Assembly: GCF_041270065.1 (NCBI RefSeq)
Contig: NZ_CP065958.1
Span: 3,286,001-3,350,000 of the forward strand
Reading direction: 5' to 3'
Source of the DNA: Streptomyces fradiae
Lineage (GTDB): Bacteria; Actinomycetota; Actinomycetes; Streptomycetales; Streptomycetaceae
DNA length: 64,000 nucleotides
This document shows, one piece after another, positions 33,789 through 41,523 of this stretch. Made by a program: the position numbers and the translations under genes. Position 1 is the first letter of the stretch. Every line of letters begins with the position of its first letter. The notes under the pieces were generated by a model, which did no database searches, was not told the origin of the DNA, and worked only from the letters and a program-made list of their open reading frames with translations.

Positions 33789-34582
33789 GCACCTCGGGAG
33801 TTCACGTAGAGCGGGACAAGGAGACCGGGGTCGCCGTCGTCACCCTCGACCGGCCCGAGAAGCACAACGCGATCACCCTGGAGATGGCCGGGCGGCTCGG
33901 CGAGCTCTGGCGCGGCTTCCGTTACGAGGACGAGGTCCGCGCGATCGTCGTCACCGGGGCCGGCGGGCGGGCCTTCTGCACCGGCATCGACCGCGCCGAC
34001 GCCGGGCGGGTGCCGCAGCCCTCGTCCCCGTACACGATCGACGATCCGCTGATCTCCATCGGCCCCAAGGCCAACGACCTGTGGAAACCGGTGATCGCCG
34101 CCGTCGAGGGCATGGCCTGCGGCGGCGCCTTCTATCTGCTCGGCGAGGCCGAGTTCCTGATCGCGGGCGAGGGCGCCGAGTTCTTCGACCCGCACGTCAC
34201 CTACGGGATGGTCAGCGCCTTCGAGACCATCCACATGGCGCAGCGGATGCCGTTCGGCGAGGTCGCCCGGATGGCCCTGATGGGCGGCGCCGAGCGGATC
34301 TCGGCCCGGCGGGCGTACGAGACCGGGCTCGTCAGCGAGCTGACGGCGCGCGGCGGGGCGCTGGCCGCGGCCGTGCGCGCCGCCGAGGTGATCGCCGGCG
34401 CGCCGACCGAGGCCGTGCAGGGCACCGTACGCGCCCTGTGGACGACCAAGGGGCCCGCCAGGTCCCAGGCCCTCGCCCAGGCCCCGCATCTGGTGACGCT
34501 CGGAAACCTGCCGGCGGAGCGGCAGGCCGAGCTGTTCACCGGTCGGGGCCGGGGCGGGGCCGGGGGTTTCCGGGTGCGCTGA
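33785..34582 (+). CDS. Enoyl-CoA hydratase/isomerase (crotonase) family protein
   Basis: A 265-residue crotonase-fold protein. The N-terminal L-D-R-P-E-K-H-N-A-I and G-A-G-G-R-A-F-C-T-G segments and the oxyanion-hole helix A-A-V-E-G-M-A-C-G-G-A-F are intact. Typical hydratases have two glutamates; here the second, usually in L-P-E-x-x-x-G, is F-D-P-H-V-T-Y-G, so the reaction may be isomerisation, hydrolysis or another crotonase chemistry. It overlaps the DUF35 stop by four bases. As the last gene of the plus-strand block it should act on the same CoA-bound substrate. Confidence 0.88.
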   Translation: MSTSGVHVERDKETGVAVVTLDRPEKHNAITLEMAGRLGELWRGFRYEDEVRAIVVTGAGGRAFCTGIDRADAGRVPQPSSPYTIDDPLISIGPKANDLWKPVIAAVEGMACGGAFYLLGEAEFLIAGEGAEFFDPHVTYGMVSAFETIHMAQRMPFGEVARMALMGGAERISARRAYETGLVSELTARGGALAAAVRAAEVIAGAPTEAVQGTVRALWTTKGPARSQALAQAPHLVTLGNLPAERQAELFTGRGRGGAGGFRVR

Positions 34583-34607
34583 GGCGCGCCGGCTGAAACG
34601 CGGTGCG

Positions 34608-35111
34608 TCAGCCGATGGTGCGGTTGGCGAAGGCGACCTCGCAGCGGGTGTACTCGGAGCCGTCGCCCTTGCCGGTGTACGGGGTGCTCGCCTCGGTCGA
34701 CTTCGAGGCGCCGCCCTCCACCCGCAGGTCGCTGACCTGCGCGATCGCGAGGTCGACGGTCTTGCCGGCGGCGCCCTTGAACTGCAGGGTGGCGTCGTAC
34801 AGGTACGCCGAGGAGTCGCTGTTGGTGAAGGTCAGCTTGGCGACCAGCTGCTTGCCGTCCGCGCTGAGCGCGCACTCGTCGATCTTGATGTCGCGCATGG
34901 CGCGGTCCCTCGACGAGCCGCCGACGCCGCTGACGCTGCCCGAGGAGCCGCTGGTGCTGCTGCCGTCGGAGCCGCTGCTGGAGTGGCTGGAGCTGCCGCC
35001 GGAGCCGTGGCTGCTGCCGCCGCAGCTGGCGCCGTGGGAGCCGCGGGCGCCCGTGAGGGCGAAGACGGCGAGACCGAAGACGGCGATGGCACGGACATGA
35101 CGAAGCTTCAC
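34608..35111 (-). CDS. Secreted Ser/Gly-rich protein with C-terminal domain (A)
   Basis: A 167-residue protein with a signal peptide (M-K-L-R-H-V-R, then a hydrophobic core ending T-G-A-R-G). The mature N-terminus is a Ser/Gly/His low-complexity linker of about 50 residues. The folded C-terminal part, about 95 residues with two cysteines, has beta-rich L-V-A-K-L-T-F-T-N-S type sequence. It has the same layout as the neighbouring gene on the same strand, suggesting old duplication. I do not recognise the family; export to the wall or medium is the safe inference. Confidence 0.8.
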   Translation of the reverse strand: MKLRHVRAIAVFGLAVFALTGARGSHGASCGGSSHGSGGSSSHSSSGSDGSSTSGSSGSVSGVGGSSRDRAMRDIKIDECALSADGKQLVAKLTFTNSDSSAYLYDATLQFKGAAGKTVDLAIAQVSDLRVEGGASKSTEASTPYTGKGDGSEYTRCEVAFANRTIG

Positions 35112-35203
35112 GCTTCAACCCCCGTTGAGTGTGTGGTGTGTGCAGGTGCACAGGCAGAGTGAAGGTGCCCGTCCGTGAAGTTCATTGACAGGCGCACGAC
35201 ACC

Positions 35204-35776
35204 CTACTGGACGCTGACGCCCTCGATTTCACACCGCTTGACCTGACCGACGCTCTTCGGGTTCCGCATCGCAACATCGACCGTCTTGGCGGCGTTGCCG
35301 TCGACCGAGACCACGGTCTCGGCCCGGTCCACCGCCGTGCCGGCCGTCCCCTCGAACTCCACGACCACCTTGAACGTCCGCGCGTACGAGGTGTGCGAGA
35401 CGACCTTCACCGTGGCGGTGGTGTCGGCCTTCCGGGCCGGCCGGCCCTTGCTCTTCTTGCGCGCGGGCTCGACGCAGTCGACGACGAACGCCTCGACGTC
35501 GGCCGTCGGCGACGAGGACACGGTGGGATCCGGCGTGTACGTGGAGCCGTTCGACCCCGAGCCGCCGCCCGAACCGGCGTCGTCGTCATCGTCGTCGTAG
35601 TCGTGGTTGCTCTTCTTGGAGCTGGAGCAGCCGCCGCCACCGCCACTGCTGCTCCGGCTCTTCCCGCTCTTGCTCTTGCCACCGCCGTGGCTGCCGCCCG
35701 TGCTCGTCTGGAAGCCGGTCAGCGCGAGCACCACCACCGTGAGCGTCGCCGCGAGCTTCAGCCTGGTGCGGATCAT
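35204..35776 (-). CDS. Secreted Ser/Gly-rich protein with C-terminal domain (B)
   Basis: A 190-residue exported protein. A signal peptide (M-I-R-T-R-L-K, hydrophobic core ending L-T-G-F) is followed by a Gly/Ser/Lys-rich linker with a run of six aspartates, then a C-terminal beta-rich domain of about 95 residues with two cysteines, one in A-F-V-V-D-C-V and one near the end in K-R-C-E-I. Layout and ending match the adjacent gene A, including the late R-C-E motif. The ATG at 35776 was chosen over one nine codons upstream because the signal peptide starts there. Function unknown; both lie between the catabolic block and afsK. Confidence 0.8.
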   Translation of the reverse strand: MIRTRLKLAATLTVVVLALTGFQTSTGGSHGGGKSKSGKSRSSSGGGGGCSSSKKSNHDYDDDDDDAGSGGGSGSNGSTYTPDPTVSSSPTADVEAFVVDCVEPARKKSKGRPARKADTTATVKVVSHTSYARTFKVVVEFEGTAGTAVDRAETVVSVDGNAAKTVDVAMRNPKSVGQVKRCEIEGVSVQ

Positions 35777-35925
35777 CGCCGCGCCCCCTGTCCGTCTCCC
35801 CATGGATTCGTCGTGCGCGCGTCACCCTAGCGCCGCCCCGCCGCCCGCCGCCCGGCGCCGCATGGCGGGGCCCCCGCACCCGGCGTAGCGTCGACAGCGA
35901 GAGCCGGACCAAGGGAGGCCGATCG

Positions 35926-36522
35926 GTGATCCGCAACATCGTCGGCTCCGTCCTGGCCCTCGCCGGAGCGACGGCCGCCGTCTGGAGCCCCTTCCGTGCC
36001 TGGTACGACGGCCGTCACGGGCGCGACTATCCGATCGAGGACCTCTTCGCCGGCATCACCGACGCCAAGGCCGAGGTCATCGGCTCGATCCTGCTGCCCT
36101 TCGCCTTCGCCGCCGTGCTCACCCTCGCCGGGGTCGTCTTCCGCCTCCGCTGGCTGGTCGCCCTCGCCGGCTTCGTCGTGCTCGGCTTCACCATCCTGTG
36201 GATGGTCCGGGTCGGCCAGGCCCAGGGCGGTCTCACCGTCGGCTCCGACGGGCGCGGCCTCGGCGACGGCGTCGCGAACGCGCTCGGCGGCGGCTTCCTG
36301 CTGCTCCTCGGCGCGGTCGTCATGTCGGGGCGCCCGAAACCGCACGTCACCCGGGTCGACCAGCCTCACGTACCCACGCACCCGACCCTGGACGGCGGCC
36401 CGCCGACCCAGACGTACGACAGGCCGCCTCCGCCGCCGGAGCAGGCCCCGCCGCCGTCCTCGGACGTGCCGTGGGACCCCGGGCGCGACGAGACGCCGCC
36501 GCCCCCGGAGCACCGGGCCTAG
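35926..36522 (+). CDS. Membrane protein with proline-rich cytoplasmic tail
   Basis: A 198-residue protein beginning with GTG. Four hydrophobic segments are visible: about 3-22, 50-70, 74-94 and 110-127. The C-terminal 65 residues are Pro-rich (P-P-P-P-P-E-Q-A-P-P-P runs). Comparable small membrane proteins are common in Streptomyces without known function. It is convergent with afsK, only 14 bases apart. Confidence 0.75.
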   Translation: MIRNIVGSVLALAGATAAVWSPFRAWYDGRHGRDYPIEDLFAGITDAKAEVIGSILLPFAFAAVLTLAGVVFRLRWLVALAGFVVLGFTILWMVRVGQAQGGLTVGSDGRGLGDGVANALGGGFLLLLGAVVMSGRPKPHVTRVDQPHVPTHPTLDGGPPTQTYDRPPPPPEQAPPPSSDVPWDPGRDETPPPPEHRA

Positions 36523-36536
36523 GCCTTCCGTACGGG

Positions 36537-38990
36537 CTAAGCGCCCCGGTTGGTCGCCGTGCCCTTCACCGCGTCCAGCGCGTACACGCAGCGGTCCTTG
36601 CTGCACGCGTACACGACACCGTTGCGGGCCACCGGCGAGCCGGTGATCTCGCCGCCGGTCGCCAGCTTCCAGCGCAGCTGGCCGCCGCTCGCGTCCAGCG
36701 TGTAGAGCACGTGGTCGGCGGAGCCGAAGTGCACCCGGCCGTCGGCGACCACCGGGGCGCCGATCAGCTCGCCGCCCGCCGCGAACCGCCACTTCGGGGT
36801 GCCGGTGACCGCGTCCAGGGTGTAGAGCGCGCTGCCGCTGCCGACGTGCACGTTGCCCGCGGCGACGAGCACCGGCTCGGTCGACTGGCGCTGCTCGGTG
36901 GCGATCCGCCAGCGGTCCTTGCCGGTCGTGGCGTCGAGCGCGTACACCGTGCCGAGGTGGTCGGCGAGGTACACCCCGCCGCCGGTGACCGCCGGGCCGG
37001 GCGCGAACGCCGGCGGCGACAGGAACACGGCCGGCGCCTCGAAGTGCCAGCGGACATGTCCGCTCGCGATGTCCACGCACAGCACCCGGGTGCCGGCCGC
37101 CACGTACACGCAGCCGTCCTCGGCCGGGGCGAGCCGCACCGGCACATGGGCGCAGGAGGCGGCGTCGCCGATCGGGTACGACCAGCGTTCCGTGCCCGTA
37201 CGGGCGTCGAGCGCGGCCAGCCGGGCGTCCCGCCACACGTACACGGTGTCGCCGTGCACCGCCGGGCCGCCCTCCGGCGTCTCGAAGTCGGTCTGGGCGC
37301 CGGTGAGCTCCCACAGCTTGGCGCCGTTGGAGGCCTCCCAGGCCTGGACTCCGCCGCCGCGGGTGCCGGTGACGACGGTGCCCCGGTCCACCTGGAGGGA
37401 GTACACCCAGGAGTCCGTGTGCAGCCGCCAGCGCTCGCCGCCGTCGTGCGCGTCGAGCGCGTACAGCGTCGGGCCGTCGGAGGCGTGGATCCGGCCCCCG
37501 GACACCGCCATCGACCAGGCGACGTCCCGGGTCTTGAACTGGCGCCGGCCGCTCGCCGTGTCCAGGGCGTGCACCTCGAAGGAGGTGACGTAGAGCAGGT
37601 CGCCGTCGACCACGGGGGTGCCCCACACGTCGTTCGACATGCGGAACCGCCACGGCCGCCAGTGGCCGGGCGTCTCGGGCGCCTGGGTGGCGCCGGTCTC
37701 AGGGGTACGGGCGGCGGGCCCGCCCAGCGGGCGGGAGCCGGGCGGCGGGCCGGGCTCGGCGCCGTTCGCGCCGCCGGGCGGCCGGATCCAGCCGGTGGCC
37801 GTGTCGGGCGAGGAGCCCGGGCCGACCCGGACGGCCGCCCGGGTGTCGGCCACCCGCGGGCCCGGGCCGATCGGCACGGCGGCGCCGGCGAGCCGTACCG
37901 GACCGGGATCGGACGCCGATGCCGACGCCGGTACGGACACGGGCGCGGGCGCGGGCGACGGCGCGGGGTCGCCGGCCGGACCGGCGTGCCGGCCGCCCGG
38001 GAAGCGCGGGTCGCCGCCGCCCTGCGCGCTCTGCCCGTCGGGGGCGCGCGGCGGGCGCGGCGGCATCGGCGGCTGCGCCGGGACCTGCGGGGCGGGCCGC
38101 CCGCCGCGACGGGTCTCGATCATGGCGACGGCGCTCTGCGGCAGCCAGGCCGCGGCGGTGCCGCTGTCGTCCTCGCCCGAGCCGAAGAGGTGCGGGGCGA
38201 GCATCGCCTGCAGATCGGCCGGGGTGGGGCGCTGGGCGACGTCCATCTGCATACAGGCGTCGATCAGCGGCCGCAGCTCGTCCGGCAGCCCCTCCAGGTC
38301 CGGGCCCTCGCGCAGCAGCATGAACACGGTCTCGACCGGGTTCGCGCCGTGGAAGGGCGCGTGCCCGGTGGCCGCGAAGACCAGCATGGAGCCGAGCGAG
38401 AAGACATCGCTGGCGCCGGTGACGCTGCGCGAGTCGCGGGCCTGCTCGGGCGACATGTAGGCGGGGGTGCCGACGGCGACGTTGGTCATGGTCAGGCGCG
38501 TGTTGGAGACGCCCGACGCGATGCCGAAGTCGATCACCCGGGGGCCGTCCTCGACGACGAGGACATTGGACGGCTTGAGGTCGCGGTGGACGAGCCCGGC
38601 GCCGTGGATGGACTGCAGGGCCTCGGCGACACCGGCCGCGAGCCAGCGCACCGCCTGGGCCGGGAGCGGCCCGCACTCGTTCACTATCTCTTCGAGGGAG
38701 GGCGCCGGCACGTACGCGGTCGCGAGCCACGGCACGGCGGCGCGCGGGTCGGCGTCGACGACGGCCGCCGTGTAGAAGCCGGAGACCGCGCGGGCGGCCT
38801 CGACCTCACGCGTGAAGCGGACCCGGAACAGCTGGTCCTCGGCGAGCTCCGTCCGCACGGTCTTGATCGCCACGCGCCGCCCGGACGCCGAGCGCGCGAG
38901 ATACACGAGACCCATTCCGCCCGCGCCGAGCCGGCCCAGCACCTCGAAGGGCCCGATCCTTCTCGGGTCGTGCTGCGTCAGCTGCTCCAC
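36537..38990 (-). CDS. afsK: AfsK: Ser/Thr protein kinase with C-terminal PQQ-like repeats
   Basis: An 817-residue kinase, the orthologue of S. coelicolor AfsK, which phosphorylates AfsR. The kinase domain (about 12-270) has the Gly-rich loop G-A-G-G-M-G, ATP-binding K43, H-R-D-L-K-P-S-N with D137, and D154-F-G. T167, just after R-L, corresponds to the autophosphorylated Thr168 of S. coelicolor AfsK by alignment. A Pro-rich linker follows, then a beta-propeller of PQQ-like Y-A-L-D-A repeats (about 430-817). The GTG at 38990 starts V-E-Q-L-T-Q-H-D-P, matching the S. coelicolor protein, with GGGGAGG 10 bases upstream. Lies about 6.4 kb from afsS; in S. coelicolor it is only about one gene away. 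Confidence 0.96.
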   Translation of the reverse strand: MEQLTQHDPRRIGPFEVLGRLGAGGMGLVYLARSASGRRVAIKTVRTELAEDQLFRVRFTREVEAARAVSGFYTAAVVDADPRAAVPWLATAYVPAPSLEEIVNECGPLPAQAVRWLAAGVAEALQSIHGAGLVHRDLKPSNVLVVEDGPRVIDFGIASGVSNTRLTMTNVAVGTPAYMSPEQARDSRSVTGASDVFSLGSMLVFAATGHAPFHGANPVETVFMLLREGPDLEGLPDELRPLIDACMQMDVAQRPTPADLQAMLAPHLFGSGEDDSGTAAAWLPQSAVAMIETRRGGRPAPQVPAQPPMPPRPPRAPDGQSAQGGGDPRFPGGRHAGPAGDPAPSPAPAPVSVPASASASDPGPVRLAGAAVPIGPGPRVADTRAAVRVGPGSSPDTATGWIRPPGGANGAEPGPPPGSRPLGGPAARTPETGATQAPETPGHWRPWRFRMSNDVWGTPVVDGDLLYVTSFEVHALDTASGRRQFKTRDVAWSMAVSGGRIHASDGPTLYALDAHDGGERWRLHTDSWVYSLQVDRGTVVTGTRGGGVQAWEASNGAKLWELTGAQTDFETPEGGPAVHGDTVYVWRDARLAALDARTGTERWSYPIGDAASCAHVPVRLAPAEDGCVYVAAGTRVLCVDIASGHVRWHFEAPAVFLSPPAFAPGPAVTGGGVYLADHLGTVYALDATTGKDRWRIATEQRQSTEPVLVAAGNVHVGSGSALYTLDAVTGTPKWRFAAGGELIGAPVVADGRVHFGSADHVLYTLDASGGQLRWKLATGGEITGSPVARNGVVYACSKDRCVYALDAVKGTATNRGA

Positions 38991-39098
38991 TTGCCTGCCA
39001 CCTCCCCGTAGGGCCATGAGATTACGGCCCCGTGGCCCCTGATTGTTCCTGTCCGGGGCGGTGGTTGCGAACCCGGGGGCGGATCGGGGTGTCCTATC

Positions 39099-39974
39099 TC
39101 ATTTCGGAGGCGTGTCGGAGGCCGGAGCGGCGGGCGTGTCGCCGCGTGTCGCGTCCGGTTCCTCCCGCTCTGCCGGGTCGGGCTCGGCGGCGGATTCGGC
39201 GGGCGGCTCGGCCAGAACGGCGAAGCGGGCGCCCTGGTTGTCGTGGAGGACGGCGATGCGGCCGTAGGGGGTGTCGACGGGGCCTTCGGCGACGCGGCCG
39301 CCGAGGCGGACGGCGGTGGCGCAGGCCTCGTCGCAGTCGTGGACGGCGAAGTAGACGAGCACGTGGCCCGGCATCTCGGCCGGGAAGGCGTCGGTGATCA
39401 CGGCGCGGCCGCCGAAGGCGGTGTCGTCGCCGGGCCGGGAGCCGGGCGGCGACCACACGCGGTAGTCGAAGCCCTCGGCGCGGCCTTCCTCGGCGGGGTC
39501 GACCTGGCGGCCGAGCCAGCCGAAGACGCTCGCGTAGAAGGTGTCGACCGCCTCGGGCCGCCGGGTGTACACCTCCAGCCAGCAGAAGGAGCCGGGCTCG
39601 CCGGTCACCTCGAAGCCGTCGGCGTCGCCGGCCTGCCGCAGCCCGAAGACGGCGCCGCCGGGGTCGGCGGCAAGCGCGAGCACCCCGAAGGGCCCGACGG
39701 GGTACGGCTCCATCACCATCCGTCCGCCGGCCGCCTTCACCCGGGCGGCCAGCGCCCCGGCGTCGTCGGCCGCCAGATACACGGTCCAGGTGGTCGGCAT
39801 CCGCCCGTCCCGCTTGGGCACGAGCCCGGCCACCCGCCGCCCCTTCAGCAGCGCCTCGTCCCGCGAGGCGTCGAAGCTCCAGCCGAAGAGCTCACCGTAG
39901 AAGCGCTTCCCCCCTTCGAGGTCGGGAAGCTGCGCGTCCACCCAGCAGGGGGTGCCCTGTGCGAATACGGCCAT
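39099..39974 (-). CDS. kbpA: Two-domain VOC (glyoxalase-fold) protein, probable KbpA
   Basis: A 291-residue protein with two glyoxalase/bleomycin-resistance (VOC) domains. Each has the W-x-x-x-x-x-D-x-x-x-x-x-x-F-Y motif: C-W-V-D-A-Q-L-P-D and C-W-L-E-V-Y-T-R-R. In S. coelicolor the gene at this spot, next to afsK, encodes KbpA, which binds AfsK and inhibits its autophosphorylation. I infer the same identity from position and family memory. This copy has an extra acidic/Pro-rich tail of about 40 residues compared with the 252-residue KbpA. It lies 108 bases upstream of afsK on the same strand, so cotranscription is plausible. Confidence 0.78.
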   Translation of the reverse strand: MAVFAQGTPCWVDAQLPDLEGGKRFYGELFGWSFDASRDEALLKGRRVAGLVPKRDGRMPTTWTVYLAADDAGALAARVKAAGGRMVMEPYPVGPFGVLALAADPGGAVFGLRQAGDADGFEVTGEPGSFCWLEVYTRRPEAVDTFYASVFGWLGRQVDPAEEGRAEGFDYRVWSPPGSRPGDDTAFGGRAVITDAFPAEMPGHVLVYFAVHDCDEACATAVRLGGRVAEGPVDTPYGRIAVLHDNQGARFAVLAEPPAESAAEPDPAEREEPDATRGDTPAAPASDTPPK

Positions 39975-40067
39975 GCCACCAGAATGGGTCGGCCCGGGCG
40001 GCCGCGCACGCGCCCGAAAGCGAACAATTGTGCCCATTCGGGCGCCGGAGCCCTTGTCCTGCTTGGG

Positions 40068-40089
40068 TTGTCCACCGAAGTTGTCCACA
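40068..40089. promoter_or_regulatory. Two tandem DnaA-box-like sequences
   Basis: TTGTCCACC (40068-40076) and TTGTCCACA (40081-40089) repeat in the gap between divergent kbpA-like and tetR genes. TTGTCCACA is the Streptomyces DnaA-box consensus. Confidence 0.55.
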
Positions 40090-40273
40090 GCCTGTTAATA
40101 AGCCTTATGAGGTGCGCGCCCGCGCCCGGACTCCGCCGCACGGGCTCCGAAGACCCCTCCCCGGCCCTCCGCAGGCCCCGCCCGAAGGCCCGCTCAGCGG
40201 CCCGTCAGAGGGGGTGCACCCCATTTGCAGTCGGCCGAATCGCGCGTCGATCACCCCTCGGTAAGCTGACGGC

Positions 40274-40921
40274 ATGACAGGACAAGTACGCACCGTCGAC
40301 GGCCGCGTGGCCGGACGACGCGGCCAGGCGACGCGGCAGAAGCTGCTCGACTGCCTCGGTGAGATGCTCAGCTCCTCGCCCTACCGGGACGTCAAGGTCA
40401 TCGACGTGGCCCGGAAGGCGGGTACTTCGCCCGCGACGTTCTACCAGTACTTCCCTGACGTCGAGGGTGCCGTCCTCGAGATCGCGGAGGAAATGGCCAA
40501 GGAGGGCGCCGGGTTGACCGAACTGGTCTCCGGGCGGTCCTGGGTCGGCAAGGCCGGCTGGCAGACCTCCGAGGAGCTGGTCGAGGGATTCCTCGACTTC
40601 TGGCGCAAGCACGACGCGATCCTGCGGGTGGTGGACCTCGGGGCCGCGGAGGGCGACAAGCGGTTCTACAAGATCCGCATGAAGATCCTGAACTCGGTCA
40701 CCAACTCCCTCACGGACGCGGTGAAGGAGCTCCAGTCGAAGGGCAAGGTCGACAAGGACGTCAGCCCCGCGGCAATGGCGGGCTCGCTGGTGGCGATGCT
40801 GGCGGCGGTCGCCGGCCACCAGAAGGGCTTCCAGACCTGGGGCGTGAAGCAGGCCGAACTCAAGCCGAACCTCGCCCTGTTGGTGCACCTGGGGATCACG
40901 GGCAAGAAGCCGACGAAGTAA
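40274..40921 (+). CDS. TetR-family transcriptional regulator
   Basis: A 215-residue regulator with an N-terminal TetR helix-turn-helix (R-Q-K-L-L-D-C-L, then D-V-A-R-K-A-G-T-S-P-A-T-F-Y-Q-Y-F-P-D-V, about residues 18-65) and a ligand-binding helical remainder. In S. coelicolor a TetR gene also neighbours kbpA/afsK. The sequence CTGACGGCATGACAG (40266-40280) overlaps its start codon and matches the regulon palindrome with two changes. That makes this TetR one candidate for the CTGACG regulator, but the other TetR gene near 52 kb, or one outside the window, are alternatives. Confidence 0.88.
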   Translation: MTGQVRTVDGRVAGRRGQATRQKLLDCLGEMLSSSPYRDVKVIDVARKAGTSPATFYQYFPDVEGAVLEIAEEMAKEGAGLTELVSGRSWVGKAGWQTSEELVEGFLDFWRKHDAILRVVDLGAAEGDKRFYKIRMKILNSVTNSLTDAVKELQSKGKVDKDVSPAAMAGSLVAMLAAVAGHQKGFQTWGVKQAELKPNLALLVHLGITGKKPTK

Positions 40922-40968
40922 CCCCGTGCCCCGGGAGCGCTCCGCTGCTCCCTTCACCCGTCCTGTCG

Positions 40969-41021
40969 CGCCGGCGGCGGTCCCGCCCGTACCTGTTCCG
41001 TACGGGAGGCCGCCGCCGGCG
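40969..41021. terminator. Bidirectional terminator between tetR and the deazaflavin reductase gene
   Basis: Twelve-base arms CGCCGGCGGCGG (40969-40980) and 41010-41021 pair perfectly, and an inner CCCGTAC/GTACGGG stem extends them. A smaller GGGAGC/GCTCCC hairpin (40933-40952) precedes. Confidence 0.75.
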
Positions 41022-41052
41022 TCTGTCCGTACGGCGCCGTGCGGATCGCGGA

Positions 41053-41523
41053 TCAGACGCGGGTCAGCCGGAAGAGGCGGATCTCGCGCTCGATCCGCGC
41101 CTGGTACGTGGCGTAGGGCGGCCAGAAGACGAGCGCCGCCCGCCAGGCCTCGGCGCGTTCGTCGCCGGTGAGCAGTCTGGCCCGTACGGGGAGGCTCTCG
41201 CCGCGCCAGCTGATCTCGGCGTCCGGGTGGGCGAGCAGGTTGGCGGTCCAGGCGGGGTGGCCGGGGCGGCCGAAGTTGGAGCCGACGAGCAGCCAGCTGC
41301 CGCCCGGCTCGGGCATGCAGGCGAGCGGGGTGACGCGCGGCTGTCCGCTCTTCGCGCCCTTGGCGGTGAGCACCACGCCGGGCAGCATACGGGCGCTGAG
41401 CAGCACTTTTCCGCCGGTGAGCCGGTGCACGGCGCGGTCCATGGCGGGGATGAAGCGGGGCGCGACCTTCGCGAAGGCGCGGGTCGAGGAGACCTTCTGC
41501 AGCATGCGCAGTCCGACGGGCAT
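41053..41523 (-). CDS. Nitroreductase/deazaflavin (F420H2)-dependent reductase (DDN family)
   Basis: A 156-residue protein of the split beta-barrel deazaflavin-dependent nitroreductase family. Diagnostic parts are L-T-A-K-G-A-K-S-G-Q-P-R-V-T-P-L and V-G-S-N-F-G-R-P-G-H-P-A-W-T-A-N-L-L-A-H-P. Such enzymes reduce quinones or enones with F420H2, in keeping with fbiC in the window. Its start overlaps the acyl-CoA dehydrogenase stop (shared base 41523), so it is coupled to that gene and thereby to the palindromic operators at 42.8 kb. Confidence 0.9.
   Translation of the reverse strand: MPVGLRMLQKVSSTRAFAKVAPRFIPAMDRAVHRLTGGKVLLSARMLPGVVLTAKGAKSGQPRVTPLACMPEPGGSWLLVGSNFGRPGHPAWTANLLAHPDAEISWRGESLPVRARLLTGDERAEAWRAALVFWPPYATYQARIEREIRLFRLTRV

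Noticed and set aside
36198..39011. A 937-codon plus-strand open frame opposite afsK
   Set aside because: Antisense shadow of the kinase gene.
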